DNA from: Rhynchospora pubera
Lineage: Eukaryota > Streptophyta > Magnoliopsida > Poales > Cyperaceae
DNA length: 64,000 bases
NCBI GenBank assembly: GCA_028095005.1
Contig: CM051462.1
Coordinates: 86,687,846-86,751,845 of the forward strand
Direction of reading: 5' to 3'
The position numbers were made by a program, and so were the translations under genes. Below are positions 23,187-36,258 of this stretch, piece after piece. Under the pieces are notes generated by a model. That model ran no database searches. It was not told the DNA's origin and saw nothing but the letters and a program-made list of their open reading frames with translations. Each line of letters opens with the position of its first letter. Position 1 is the first letter of the stretch.

Positions 23187-24294
23187 GGTCACTCAACCTA
23201 TTTCCACAAGGAAGAAAAGAAAGAAGAAAGATACAAAGTTGATATCTCGAGACCATGGGCTGATATGCCCATAGAATTGGTGGAACTACTTCTTCCACGA
23301 CTGTCTCTGTTCGACTGCCTTCGCCTTCAATCCATTTGCAAAGCCTGGAATTCTCTCTCCCATCACGTGCAGAAGGCACAGGTTTACCCATGGTTGATGT
23401 ACACTGAGAATGATAGCTGCATGTGGAGGCTCTTCGACCCTGTATACAAAAATGAGTACAGTATAGACATGAAATGGCTCGGAATCGGCGATGATCTTAC
23501 TTTTCACTATTCTAAAGATGGATGGGTTCTTACATCAACAAAGGATTACAACTCTCTATTCATAGTACCCTCTCAGAAGAGAGTACTACAGCCTTCCAAA
23601 ATTTAATTCTAGAAGATACGTGCTCAGAGACCTATCCTTTTCCTCTGCGCCAACCTCTTCAGATTGTGTAGTAGTTATTTTGGAGATTACTTTAGGGGGT
23701 GTTCTTGAGATATCAACGTGGAGCCCAGGTGAAGAGCAGTGGAACACAACGAGTTTTCATGATCATGATGAGTTTGATTGTGTTCTTCCTTGTAAGCCTG
23801 TTTTTTATAGTGGAGAGTTCTATTTTTATCGAAAAGGAGGTGAGCTTTTAATTGTCAATCCCTACAAGAAGACTCGGAAAGTTCTTGAAATTGAAGCACC
23901 CATTAAGATGACGCTTATTAAAGGAACAATGGAATGTCATTTGGTAGATTCAGGGGGAGATTTGATCACGGTGTTTAGAGGACGAACGACTGATCCCATA
24001 CGAATCTTCAAGTTGGACCGACTAAATATGGTTTGGAAGGAACTGCATGATATGGGGGGTGTTACACTATTTTTAGACTGTAGAGCAACTCTTGCAACAT
24101 CTTGTCTAGAGAAATTATGCCGTAATCAGATATACATCTCTGAATTCAGCGATATTGACCATTGCAAGAGATGTGCATTCTATTCCTTGGAAACTACAGA
24201 ATATCACCCAAAGAAACCTAGTAGTCTCACGGCACCGATAAACTGTATATGGATTGAGCCCAACTTGACTACGATGCCCAATACAACAAGTTGA
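23187..24294 (+). pseudogene. F-box/DUF295 gene with a frameshift
   Basis: After an acceptor-like TTTGTCAG the frame gives a charged leader, then PWADMPIELVELLLPRLSLF and a following CKAWN, a clear F-box. DUF295 propeller sequence follows (YPWLMYTEND, LFDPVYKNEY, WVLTSTKDYN). The first frame ends at a TAA around 23604. Coding similarity continues in another frame from NSRRYVLRDLSF to the stop at 24292-24294, ending in the typical DUF295 C-terminus (CAFYSLETTEYH, NCIWIEP). One extra A in the AAAA run at 23598-23601 explains the break. A family member would be an SCF E3-ligase adaptor. The 5' exon was not found, and the Copia element sits where the upstream intron should be. With only one lesion, a sequencing error or very recent inactivation is possible. 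Confidence 0.85.
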
Positions 24295-25580
24295 GGAGGC
24301 TAGAAACGAAATCAACCAAAACTGGAGTCGCATAATTAAAGGAGCTCAACTTGATATCTTGACAAATTTGTTCAATTTTTTTTTTTAGAAAATTAATTTT
24401 TGGACTTGAGATTTAATATATGTTAATCCATCCTGATATTTTTAAAGAACAAATTTATACACATGCAATATTTTGTTTGTTTGTTTGAAATTGCTGGTCA
24501 TCTTGGTTCTGTATATTTTTAAAGAACAAGTTTGATTTTCATTTTTTCCAGTGTGACGAATTATTCTTTGTATGGAAACCAGGGAATGTTTGTGGTTAGC
24601 AAAAGGTTAGTAAGAAGTTGTACGAAACAAGACTATGGGGCGTGTGCGGATGAAATGATGCTTTGGAACATTCAAGTAAAGAGGAATTAGAATATTTGTT
24701 GAGCAATTTGCACGACATATATAATTATAATATAACCCATTTTAATTCTTTGCCCATATTACCTTTTGATAAACCTGTTCTGAACTTTTCTTCCGCACTA
24801 TCTACAGAAGCGCAGATGATATAATTGAGAATTTCATATTATGAGAATAAGATCTGATCGGTTAAGGTGATTGAAGACTGAAGAAATGGGGAGAATTCAC
24901 ACAGTCACACACATGGAGAGTGACCCAGTCACAACTTCACAGTTCACACACACAATTGAGATTTTCCAGATGAGAGAGAGAGAGAGAGAGAGGTGTTAGG
25001 TTAGTTTAAACATTTCTACATTCTACAAACACCTTGTTTCCAAGAGAGCGCAATAGAAAGAAGAAGACTGGAGAGTGATCAGTAGGAGATAAAAGGTAAA
25101 AGACATGTCAATGTGGTGATCTGAGTGTAAAGTTTGATTCTTCAATACATTAATGGTGGATTGTTCTTCTTCTTGTTATTTCTCTCCTTCTCCCCTTTCT
25201 TCGCTGTTCTCACTTCAATTAAGGAGCAGATAAGGCCCCAGCTATTCTCTTTGGTGCCCCTTATCAGTACAACCGAACAACTTTTCACTGCCGTTTACGG
25301 TTTATACTCATTATTTTTATTTGCCACACTAGACCTTAATGGCCACCAATTTTCTCCATTTTCCAGTGCCACACTTACCTGCTTTATGATGCATCTTACC
25401 TGTTTCTTGAAAGTCCCAAACCAGTTCTTGAGCCAGCTTTCTTTTACATATGGGCTGGACTTCCATTCCCTTACTCTAAACCAACCTCCAAAGCTAGATC
25501 AAAATCCCTTGTAGGCTTGTACCTCCACACAATTCAGCGAAGATGGGTCAAAATTCCCTAGTCAGTAGTCACCAAACCAA
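24295..25580. other. Intergenic, no gene recognised
   Basis: The stretch contains a (GA)n run at 24970-24991 and a 126-codon hydrophobic plus-strand frame at 25134-25514 without recognisable domain. Upstream exons of the eIF2A relic (N-terminal ~60-100 codons) would be expected here, but I could not identify them. Confidence 0.4.
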
Positions 25581-27612
25581 ATGGTGTGTGCCACTTACAA
25601 CTGTAAATATCTTGCCGAGATCAGGTCATTTGAGGCCCCTAATCTCTTGGCACCAGCATTGTTACCTTCTGCGACCTACCTCCAATCATTTCAGGACATG
25701 ACTACTCCACAGGAGAAGAATGTGGTGAACTGGTGATTTAGAATGTTGAAATTGGGAGGTTCATTTTTTTTAGTTGTGGCCAGTCATGAATTAGTATATC
25801 TTTCTTTGCATTTTGTCAAATAACATGGCAGGGTACCACATCACTGGTGAAGGGTCATCTCCCCTTACATACAGACTTCGTTGGTTCTCGCTGGAACAAA
25901 ATTTGAACACTGAATTGTAGTTCTTGCAGTTTGACAACGGTAAAAATCCCCAAAAAAAATGTGGCTATAAATTATATAAAATGATAAAATCAATAATGAA
26001 AAGAGTAACAAATAAACTAAATGAAGTAATAGTTTTGTGTGTGTCGTCTGGTGCCTTATGTTCACAATTTGGTGTTACATATATCTATGTTTTGGCTGCC
26101 CTATGACCTCACATTACTCCTCTATATAGTCTTCCGTTTTTAAAATAACTTCAGGGTCGTGTTTTGTCTGTCTTTTTAATCTGGTTTCTCTAAAAATTTA
26201 TTGTGATAATGGAAACTAATGCTCTTTTATTCAGAAATATATCAAATAAGATAAACAAAAGAAATAATGAAAAAAAAGACAACAAACAACTAAGAATTGA
26301 TATTATTTTATTGAATGTTGCAGGCCATTGATCAATTTAGCTCTGACGAGTCTATTGCATGTCGAATGGTGACAAATGAGGTACACTTCTTCTATCCAAA
26401 AGACTTCTCACAAGGTATTATTTATATACTTAGAGAACCAGGTCTAACGGTCTAACCGCAATAGGGATTTAAAGGCCTCCTGGTCAAATTTAGCAGCATT
26501 TGTTCCTGAACCAAGGTTGGCATTGCCATTGTAATCGTGTGGCCTAAAACCAATTGCTTTTTCATACTTAACCTTTAAGAAATTAGAATATGTTTATTTT
26601 ATACCCAATTAAATTTAAAGGAATTTGTAGTTGCTATTCCATGTGCAAGCTGTTTTATCCATAATAACCTATTTTATGCAAATCGAAGTGTAGTTTGGCA
26701 CCATTTTATGATATTGATTTTTTATTTTATTTGTTAGTTTCAAGATAACTTTTGAATTATTTTCTCATTCAGGGGACACCAGGGAGTGTTCAGATCTAAC
26801 TAAGATTTGCATATGAAATTATGAATCCAGAAAACAAGGAAAACATAAACTAATTTTGCTTCTGTATTGAAGAAATAATAGTTTGTTTGGTCTTTTTATG
26901 AAGAAAATTTGGAGAGGCGTGTTTTAAATGACACTTCCTATATTTAGAGTGTTATGAATAGTTCTGTTTTTGGACCAATTACATGACATTGGGCAATTTA
27001 TAGAGCACATGATAGTTCCAGCCCATTTATTAGAGTTCATGTTGATCTTTCCTCCTCCACCACACCCCCAGGCATTTTGTGACTGCTCTGAGAAGAGATT
27101 GCTTTGTTCAGCCAAGGCTGAGTGCTCTGTCACTAGCGAGTGGTCCCCAGAGGCCCAGAAGGCCACTATTTCCTGACTGCCACGTCTGTGCTGAGGTTAC
27201 AATGGACAGGTGGACAACTGGTAAGTAGACATGCAATTGTAGTAGGTTTTGACACTAAAAAATTTCCGAAGGTATGAATTCGATAGTTTTAATTAAATTC
27301 TATGCATTCTTGAAGTGTAAAAACATTCCATATTTCCATCATGTTGGCTTTCTATATTTCACAAAGATGTTTGACTGATTGTATCAGGTTCTTTTTAATA
27401 TGTTCTTTTTAATTTTTTTTGGCAATACCACCTCCCATTATTTGTAGGCTGAATAAATGGAAGCCAGAAGCACCTGAAAAATTTTGTGGGATAAATGACC
27501 TTGTAAAGTCAGTTGCAGCACGACCTTCGTCAATCAGGACTGCAAATGCAAGTGAACCGTCGACAAAACCAGTTGCATACCACCCTCTCCATGTAAAAAC
27601 TGCAGCCACGGT

Positions 27613-28074
27613 TAGGGGTGCAAGAAAAGCTCGTAGCTCGTGGCTCGCTCGTGTTCGACTCGATAAAAGCTTGTATTAGCTCGACTCGTTATAACTCGAG
27701 TTGTTAACAAGCTAGCTCGGCTCGTCTCGTTAAGGCTCGATAAGATAGTAAGTCGAGCTAGGTATATGATTTTATTATATAATTTATTATATTTCGTACT
27801 CAATTTGATAGGAAATATATTTATTTCTTAGATATAAATATTAATGTTCAGTAAAACTTATGAAATAAATAATATAAATAAATAATTATTAATTAATTTA
27901 CAATTTACTTACTTAAACTTACAAAATATACATAAAAAATTATAATAATTAAGCTCGTTTATGTCTCGATAGTGACTCGTGTTCGTTAAGGCTCGGCTCG
28001 ACTAACTCGAGCTCGACTAAAGTAAAGCTAGAGCTAGAGTTAGCTCGCTCGTGTTCGACTCGTTTGCAGCCCTA
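27613..28074. mobile_element. hAT-type MITE with GCTCGACTCG repeats, inserted in an eIF2A exon
   Basis: The 462-bp element starts TAGGGGTGCAAGAAAAGCTCG and ends with the inverted counterpart GTTTGCAGCCCTA. The perfect 8-bp duplication GCCACGGT (27605-27612 and 28075-28082) flanks it. Both ends carry many GCTCG/CGAGC words, and the centre is AT-rich. Removing the element and one duplication restores a continuous eIF2A-like exon segment. Confidence 0.93.
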
Positions 28075-28228
28075 GCCACGGTGCAGCAAGAGGTACAATT
28101 TCTTTTGTCTTCTATTTTAAACGACTGAATTTTCCTAGCCTTTATACATCGACTTCATAATCAGTACATGGAAACCTGGAAGTTAGATGCAAAACAATTA
28201 ATTTGATATGATTAATTGATATGTATTC

Positions 28229-29681
28229 TGTGATATCCCTGAATTTTAGGACATGTTTGCAATATATCGAATTCTAAGGTCCTATTTGAAAAATGTCCAT
28301 GTTTATCCACTTTGAAAATATCTTTTTGATCTTATCCACTTTGAAAATATCTATTTGATCTTATCCATATTTTTAGTAGCTAAGTAATCAATATTTATAT
28401 AAATAATTTCTGATAATTAATATTTTTATAAATAGGCTCAGTTATTTTTATAAATAGTATTAATATTTTCAAAAATAATAGCTAAGTAATTCCTTTCTGC
28501 TTACTTAGCCATTAAGTAATCTAGAATATTTACCATTTTAGCCAGACCTCTACTATAAATAGACCCCAGCCCCATTTCATTTCATTTCGTATATCATTTC
28601 TGTTTCTCTCTCTTCCTAGCAAGCTGTGAATACCACCTTGGCTTTGAATAGTCGGCCATTTGGAATTCGAGTTCTACGTCGCAGTTATAGTCATCCCGAT
28701 TTGCTTGTGCTATGGATCTCTCAGTCACGTAACCGGACTTCTCTATAATTAGTTCCGTATTGCTTGATTTGATTACCGCTTGGCTTTGCTTGCATGTGTA
28801 GGCCCGTCTGTGGTTGTCTTTTTATGACGTGTGGATACCTTTTGAGATTTTGTTATTCTTTTGATAGGAACTAGCAAATTTGATTATGAATTATAAAAGT
28901 GATTTGGAATAATTGAAAATGGATGATGAAAGTGAAACAGAATGAGACCGAGTAGTTAAGTTGTTTTATCTGGGATTTCTATTATCGGGAGGTTGCACCC
29001 CAGCTAATGCCGGTGGCCTCCTTATGATAGTGATCACGGACAACGCATACTGATCTACTCTGCTATTCAGCCTCTAGGCGGATTAGCGGTCATTTGGTAT
29101 ATATATTTCTTTTGTTTGGACTGGCTGGAACCATTAGGTGTGTGGAAGCGGACTACCCCACGGAACTCCGCGGTAGTAACCCAGTACTGGAGTATACTAG
29201 CCCCCACTTAGTGCACGGTGGAGGGCAAGAGCAATTAGGGTCGAGTGTCTATACACTAGGTATACACTCGTGGGTAGGATCGAATAAGCACAGGTACAGT
29301 CAGAAAAGCACAATCTATTAAGGTGGACTTGGCGTGGAATTATTTCCCCATGTCTAAGTAAGGACTGAGACATGCAAGGTGGATTTGGCACGGGAATTAT
29401 TCCCGCAGGGTTGGAGTCTTGTAAGGTGGATACTCTCGTATTATATTATATGCTATTCCTCTAGAAAGTACACCGAATCACATCCAGTCATGTTTAATTT
29501 GCTTTAACAACTAATATAGAGAAGCTGCGTCGTTAAATAATCGGTTACTGAGCTTTGTAGCTGACATCCGTTTTGTTCCTTTTCTGCTTGCGACGTAGGT
29601 TGACGGGCCGTCGGATGGATGCAGAAGATACCGTCCCACCGTCCCGCCCCGTGTGTCGGTGTGTTGGCGCGGGGTGTGACA
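28229..29681 (+). mobile_element. Solo LTR, 1453 bp, Ty3/Gypsy-like
   Basis: The segment starts TGTGATATCCC and ends GGGGTGTGACA, with a 5-bp duplication TATTC on both sides (28224-28228 and 29682-29686). The terminal words are those I associate with chromovirus (Tekay/Del-type) LTRs. A TATA box (CTATAAATAG, 28553-28562) followed by a CT-rich leader marks the promoter. No internal retrotransposon sequence adjoins it. It lies in the last intron of the eIF2A relic. Confidence 0.9.
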
Positions 29682-30015
29682 TATTCATTTTTGGGCTTAG
29701 TGAAAAATGGATGAGGGTAACTATGACATTGTTGAATTCTTAATAATACGGTTTTTTGGTGGTTACCTGCGTCAGGTTCAGGGTGTGTATATCATGAACC
29801 TTCTCTATCACGTACTATTTTTGTTATTTCAAAACTTGCAATGGATTTGTAGCTGTTATTCACTCAATTTATTTTCTTGTTTTATTTTTTTTTTCTCCTT
29901 ATGTCCTGGAAACTGAGAAATGAGGAAGAATGCATTGAGAAATAAGAAATGCAGGGAAAAACGAAGGGATAAACAAGCAGCTGAAGCATCAGGTGCGAGT
30001 GAAAATGATAATTAA

Positions 30016-32532
30016 CATAGATTAATTAATGAAACATTGAGAATCTATATTATGATAATTGAATAAGATATATTACTGGAACATTGAGAATTTATTGAAG
30101 TTTGTAAACAACAATATACGCTGCAAACTCCGCATTTTAATTTTGTACCATCTCAATCGTTTCTTCTATAAATTGTGGATTTTGGGCTGTAGCTTGACAA
30201 GCAATTTTTGACGTGTTGGAAAAGGAAATTTCTTATGATGATTCGCGCTCATATGAGAATCTGTTTTTTGCTTGATTTTTTCTTTTTTAACATCGTGCTG
30301 CTCCGTGTGCACGCGTGATTAGGCCGAAAAAAAAATGGACCAATAAGACCAATAGAGCATTTGACTGATATAATTTACCTGGAATTAGAATGCACGTACC
30401 AATGATCCCTCTCTCTTTTCTTCTCTTCCTTCATTTCGGTACGACTTATTGTGCTGAGCTGGATTACATGGACTTGTTTCAAATTTACATGGAAGAGTAT
30501 GCCACAGAGAATCAGGCAAAAAAGGCACTAATTTAACGCGTCAGCGTCCATCTCCATCGATCCCTCTGATTTTTTGTGCTTCCATATTTGTAGCCTTTTG
30601 AATGTGCACTTGCAGATATTTGTATATAGCGACAATAGGATTAATTTTATTGGAGGTCTCTGAACTAGATGCATAAAATTTCTTCAAAACCGAACTAGAT
30701 ACGTATCATTTATTTAAATTATACTTCTTCAACATTTTATCTATAATACCAATATTTTACCAATAATGGCATTCAATTAGTAATTTGGGTGATAAAATTG
30801 AATAAATGATCAAATTTAGATACATTTTAAAATTCAATGATTTATAACAAATAATTTGAAGTTCAGCGTCAAATATTAATTTGGCTTCAAAATTTTGCGA
30901 CCTCAAAAAAAAAATAATAATAAATAAATAAACTCTTAGGAAAAGACTGGTAAGTAGAGTCGGTTCAACTTGCGGCCTTTATGCTAGTTAATTATATTAT
31001 AACATGCATTAGGTATCTAAATTTTCTTCTCTAATGAATCACTGTTCTTACGCAGATAAAGTTACTTAATTACACGTGAACCTTGCCTTCAACTTTTAAA
31101 ATGAATACCAGTCACACTACCTCCAACGCTAGATGATGTAATTCTGGTTCACAGTTCACACCAGACCAGTATTTTTTTTTTTTTTTTGAGTTTCACAAAA
31201 TTGGCACTTTTAACAAAAACTGTGTTAAACACGACATAAATTGGCACATTTATAGTTTGTCACCATTTTTTAGGCTTTTATAGTTTGTCACCAGACCAGT
31301 ATTTAACAACAAAAACTGTGTTAAATACGACATAAATTGGCACTTTTATTGTTTGTCACCATTTTTTAGGCTTTTAGCTGTAACCTTATTAACACGAGAA
31401 CTTTTTGTTGGAGATGAATTAAAAAAGAAATAATGACAAAAGAATTAAAAAAAGAAATCAAATTTAGTATTGTCGTAATGCAATATGCTTTATTAAACAA
31501 AAGGTCAGACCCAAGAAATGTTGCTACACCCACTATCCTTGAATATTAGTGTGGCTTTAAATATCTGAAAGCACTAACTTTTAGGCCTTGTTTGTTAGTG
31601 TCATCATTTGCATTTCAGGTATAATTAAGTTTCTTGTAAAGTTTTGTCTTAATAAAATGAAAGACTTACGGCTGTATACACTCTTACTCAAAATTATGAC
31701 AATATATAGAAGGTTAAGTTTGTGATTATCTTTTATCATAGTCCAACAAAACTTTATACAATTTTTTTTCCTTTTGTTGTTTTTGCCGTCCTTGTTTTGT
31801 TTATTTCGTCATAATTCACATTTGGTATCACAAATAGACAGACTGTTCTTTGATAGGACGTCCATAAATACAATAATCAATAAATAGATATTTTCGGCAT
31901 GAAAAGTACGAAGCAAATGTAAACACATATAATAATACAAATGCATTTGCTCTTGAAAGGTACAAGTACAATATTATAATCGACTAAAAATAAAGATTCG
32001 AAAAGCACATTGGCCAAATGCCACAAAAGAAAATTCACAAAATGTCATGTGAAAGATGTGATTGAATCCAGTGTGTCCACGAGTGGAGTTTGCTTATTAA
32101 ATATTACTTTCCATCATAAATTGTTTAATATCCATCACTCGTTCCGACCCACTTCCCTCATCCTCTCTCAATTCTCTTTCCTCCATTTTCTTTCAAAATG
32201 GAGAGGACCAAATAATTTATAACATCCGGACAAGTTGTCCTCAAACAAAAGGTGGATGCACGTTTTTAAATGAGATACTATAAAAAAATTTTATTAATCC
32301 AACATAACTTGGGGGGCAAATTGACCACGATAAGTACATTATATATTTTTAATAAAAAGTGAATTTCTGATTAAAAATTTGAAACCATCATTTTTAAATT
32401 AAATATAATTCATTCTAGTCAAGAAGTTAAGTTACTCAAGTATTATCATTTATATATATTAAAATCATTATTTTGTCAAACCATGGTCCTTTCCGTTTAT
32501 GCTCGTCCACCGACGGATTTTTTCTACATGTG

Positions 32533-32534
<2 letters not shown>
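30016..32534. other. AT-rich intergenic DNA, no gene recognised
   Basis: Apart from the tandem duplication at 31161-31380, I see no coding exon, RNA gene or element with definable ends. A 70-codon frame at 32010-32222 has no domain. Confidence 0.45.
31161..31380. repeat. Tandem duplication, ~130-bp unit (second copy partial)
   Basis: CCAGACCAGTATTT begins at 31161 and again at 31291. Both are followed by AAAAACTGTGTTAAA, GACATAAATTGGCAC and GTTTGTCACCATTTTTTAGG. The second copy lacks the poly-T-rich part of the first. Confidence 0.85.

Positions 32535-32565
<31 letters not shown>
32535..32565. repeat. (TA)n microsatellite, left flank of the 3.7 kb element
   Basis: About 15 uninterrupted AT/TA dinucleotides directly abut the terminal AGAATTTTGC of the element. 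Confidence 0.95.
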
Positions 32566-32570
<5 letters not shown>

Positions 32571-32923
32571 TTTGCTACGGTGAGTTGCAACTCACAGGAG
32601 CTCTGGTGAGTCGCAATCCAGACTGTTCAATCCGCTTCAAGATTCGTGCAAACCTTTTCGCGTGATGAGTCGCTTAGCGATTAAAAATTTCCGTTCCGTC
32701 TGCGAAAACTTCTCCGTTTCCTCTCTCTCTCTCTCTAATTCCCCTCTTCGCTCTTTATGAAAAATAAAATTCCACCTCTCTTGAAAACCTAGAAAGCTGA
32801 TCGGATCGGAGGAGAGAGTTGGTCAGAGCTCCTCAAATACTTCGTCTCTCTCTCTCTCTCACTCGCTTCGAAACAACAACAAATTGGAGAGCAACAGAAA
32901 CCCTAGATTGGAGAGCAACATCG
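32566..32923 (+). repeat. Left terminal inverted repeat (~358 bp)
   Basis: Pairs with 35887-36263 reversed. The outer 130 bp are the most conserved, followed by CT-rich DNA of variable length, then the conserved CGAAACAACAACAAATTGG segment. Confidence 0.88.
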
Positions 32924-34479
32924 GCTGGAGAGTGGTCATCTCGCGCCTCAGAGAAACCTATCCTCACGGTTCTCTCGCACGGGTTCTCTCTCTCCCTCTC
33001 CTCACGTTTAGCTCAGTAGATTAATTTTATTTTCGATAATTTGGTTTGGGAGGTCTCTAATTAGCCTTTGTTCATTAGGAAGTACGGTCATTAGCTTTTT
33101 GACAGTGGGAAAAAAAAAATGGTCTCTAATTAGCGATGAGATTCGGGGTCTGATTTAGTTGAACCAATTTGTTTTTTGACTTCTATTTTACAATAAAGCA
33201 CCTTACCAAAATCCATCACTACAGGAGCTCTTTCATCACCAAGTTTTTAAATGTTAATTCCCTGAGTATCCTGTCTTCATGATAATCTGGAATTGTAAAC
33301 AACCTGACTGAACACAAAATACATTTGCATATTTTTATTTGCGTATTATAATTTGATTAAACTACATAAGAAAAAAATGGTTAAACAGAACAGTTAGGTT
33401 CAGATTGTTTGCATATTTTTATTGAGTATTTACAATTTATGTTCAACAGTTGGGTGTTACCGATCCTTTCATTTACTGGATGTAGCAGCTTCTAATTCAT
33501 GTTTGTTTAGTGTTTTGATTTTGTGTTTAGGTACTATGTACCAGTTTAAATCGATGGAGGCGTCTACTATGTACCAGTTTGGCTCTCTTTGCAATTCTGT
33601 TATCTTTGATGGTATTTATAGTTGTGTTAATTATGTATACACTTAATTTTGATGTATTTGGTTGAGTATACTTTGTTGTTTTTATCTTTGAAACTGTACC
33701 ATGCTTTTAAGCTGTTTTTATAGGCTGTGTCATGCATGGTACTAAGCTGTACCATGCATGGTATCTGCTTTTAAGCTGTTTTTATAGGCTTTGTGTTATC
33801 GATGAAGCTAGAATGTAATACTGAATGTTCAAATTTCAGGTTCTGCTATTTCTTGCTAGAATGTAATACTGAATGTAAGAATGTTTAAGTTTCAATTACA
33901 TCATGTAAACTGATATGTTTAAGTTTCAGTTACTGCATGGTCTGTGTTATCTGGGGCATGCTTATCTCGTAATTAGGAAAAACAAGTTACTTCAAGTCTT
34001 CTTCTCTCCATTTTGTTAATACAGAGACTTAGAAGCCGAGCCAAACTAGTAGATACCAAGCATGTTAGCTTATTTGCAGTATTTGAAGTATTTTGTAGTA
34101 CTGGTAGACTTTAACTTTTACTAGTTCCAAATTAGACCTGATTTGTAGTACTGAGCTGTTTTTCTTCATTTTGCAAATAAAATTATTCTAGTCTAAAATT
34201 CTGGTATAAAAAGTAATATGGAGTTCAGAGAATTGTGTTAGGGACAATGTGACTATGTTTCAGCCAACTGTTCTATTTACTTTTGTTTTTTTCAAATACT
34301 ATGTTTCAGCCAATTGGTCTTAGAAAAGTAAGGGACAATGTGACCACTCAATTAGACATCTGGCGTGGCAATTGACTGATTAATTTTAAGTACTAATTTT
34401 CAAATACTTTTGTTCTTTTAAAACAAACAATTGACTGATTAATTTCAAGTTCTGGAATATGATGAGCAATGAATGAAAA

Positions 34480-34590
34480 ATAAAGCAAAGTGCTATCAAA
34501 GTATAATAAAGCATAATATAGGCTCCAAGGAAATGCAATGAATGTAAAATAAAGCATAATATAAGCTCAAAGGAAATGCAACATGAACAA
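34480..34590. repeat. Short tandem repeat, ~56-bp unit
   Basis: AATAAAGCATAATATAGGCTC and the following GGAAATGCAATGAATG recur about twice with a partial third copy, inside the 3.7 kb element. Confidence 0.65.
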
Positions 34591-34969
34591 CACAAATGTA
34601 ATATTTTAGAAACCAACAAATACAGGATTATATACACGAAATAATGCACTCGATTCTTACTTCCCACAAATACAGGTACAAAAAAAAAATCAGAATTCCT
34701 ATACAGCTTCAAAGATATACAGCATTCCTTCTCCACACATGTACAACATTCCTTCTCCAGGCCATGTACAGCTTCAAAGATAACACAGAGACCATGCATG
34801 ACCTGGCGCCTATCAAATTGATGTATACATATAAACAAAACTATAACACAGCAGAGAGACAAACTGGTACATAACTAGCATCAAAACAGATAAAAAACAC
34901 AGATTATCATAACACAGATCCATTCAGGTTATCAAAACAGAAATGAAATAATGGTACATAATGAAAACA

Positions 34970-35090
34970 GAAACAAACAATACATAACTTCCCTAACAGA
35001 TAAAAATTTGCCTAACAGAAACAAATAGTACATAACTTCCCTAACAGAAACAAACAGTAAATAACTTCCCAAACAGTACATAATGAAGCT
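34970..35090. repeat. Degenerate ACATAACTTCCCTAACAGA repeats
   Basis: ACATAACTTCCCTAACAG-like words recur three to four times with AAACAAA spacers, inside the 3.7 kb element. Confidence 0.65.
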
Positions 35091-35886
35091 CTACTAACCG
35101 GCAAAGCTCTTCAACTCCGATGTAAAGATCGTTAACACCCAACTGTTCAATAATTTTGAAGACACAATCAAATAAAAATCGTTTTGTTCCCTTCTAGAAA
35201 TAACAGTTTTTTGAATGACCGTGTATATGTTTGAAACATAATTATTTCACAAGTAAATTGTCATGTGATTTGAACAATATTAGCACTTTCCTACCTGAAA
35301 CTTTTATTTCACGATTCATTTTTGACACATTGACTATATTGTATATCTGATGATATAGTAGTGTTGAACCATAAAAAAATGCATATAGTTGAAATGGAGA
35401 AGAAGTATAGATGTTTAAATCGTTGAGCCAAATAACCAGTTAGCTAGCTGCTAAAATGACGGTTGTAGCCTTTTCTCAAACAGTTATATTTTTTCATGTT
35501 TGTCAGGATGTTCTGATTTCCTAGCTCGCTTACTGATAGGAAATCACTTGGGACCTTTTAAATACCAGAAATCCGGGCTAATTGTATCTTTCCAGATAGC
35601 TAGTCAATCTCTTACGACTTTGTTGAATTCAGAAACTTAAATTAATGAAATTATTTACTGATGCATCAAAAGCCACCTTATTGGAAAAGAACCTGTCGAT
35701 GATTCACAATTTATCTCACTAATATGAGCATTAATCTCGGTTTTGAACAAAAGCTACCAGAATTGAAATCCACTAATTTATCTCACTAATATGAAGTAAT
35801 TTTAGCCTACTCAAAAGCAAAATCGAGAGAAAGAAGGGAGAATTTGACAGACGGAACAGAGAGAGAGAGAAAGAGATAGAACCTGT

Positions 35887-36258
35887 CGATGTTGCTCCCC
35901 AATCTAGGGTTTCTGTGGTGCTCTCCAATTTGTTGCTGTTTCGAAGAGAGTGTGAGAGAGAGAGAGCGAGGCAGTTGAGGAGCTTCGAAGAGGAGGAGCT
36001 CCGATTGTGTTTCGATTCAGAGGAGGCGCAAATTTTCTTTCAAAGAGGCGGATTGTGTTTCGAGTCAGAGGAGGAGGAGGAGATAGGGGAAATAGAGAGA
36101 GAGATAGAGGAAACAGAGCGATTTGCGTAGACGGAACGGAAAATTTAATCGCTGAGCGACTCATCGCGCTACGAGATCTGCGCGAATCTTAGAGCGAATT
36201 GAACGGCCCGGATTGCGACTCACCAGAGCCCCTGTGAGTTGCAACTCACCATAGCAAA

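Larger units (their letters stand above)
25581..30015 (+). pseudogene. eIF2A: Decayed eIF2A (translation initiation factor 2A) gene
   Basis: Several separate blocks follow the order of plant eIF2A, a WD-propeller factor that can deliver Met-tRNA to the ribosome. They are: 25581-25736 (AEIRSFEAPNL, then TYLQSFQ and PQEKNV, ending in a stop); 26324-26414 (QFSSDESIACRMVTNEVHFF with good acceptor and donor); about 26475-26530 (LAAFVPEP); 27072-27220 (SAKAECSVTSEWSP, a frameshift, then YFLTATS and a GTAAGT donor); 27448-27612 continuing at 28083-28092 (WKPEAPEKF, KPVAYHP, HVKTAAT); and 29930-30015 (KNALRNKK, REKRRDKQAAEAS, stop). The N-terminus and about 140 residues of the propeller middle are missing. 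One exon has a TAAA-type insertion near 27453 and is split by a hAT MITE; the last intron holds a solo LTR. Retained introns show it was a normal gene copy, not a retrocopy. Confidence 0.9.

Noticed and set aside
25134..25514. 126-codon hydrophobic frame upstream of the eIF2A relic
   Set aside because: No family resemblance; hydrophobicity follows from pyrimidine-rich DNA.
29094..29321. 75-codon frame in the solo LTR
   Set aside because: Located within LTR sequence; no gag or pol motif.
32483..32665. 60-codon frame crossing the (TA)n tract
   Set aside because: Translates the microsatellite (Tyr-Ile repeats).
34386..34862. 158-codon minus-strand frame inside the 3.7 kb element
   Set aside because: Composed of repeats rich in Cys, His, Leu and Phe from the tandem words; no transposase or other motif.
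35904..36192. Overlapping frames in the right TIR
   Set aside because: They arise from GAGGA/TCTCTC repeats and change between the two TIR copies.
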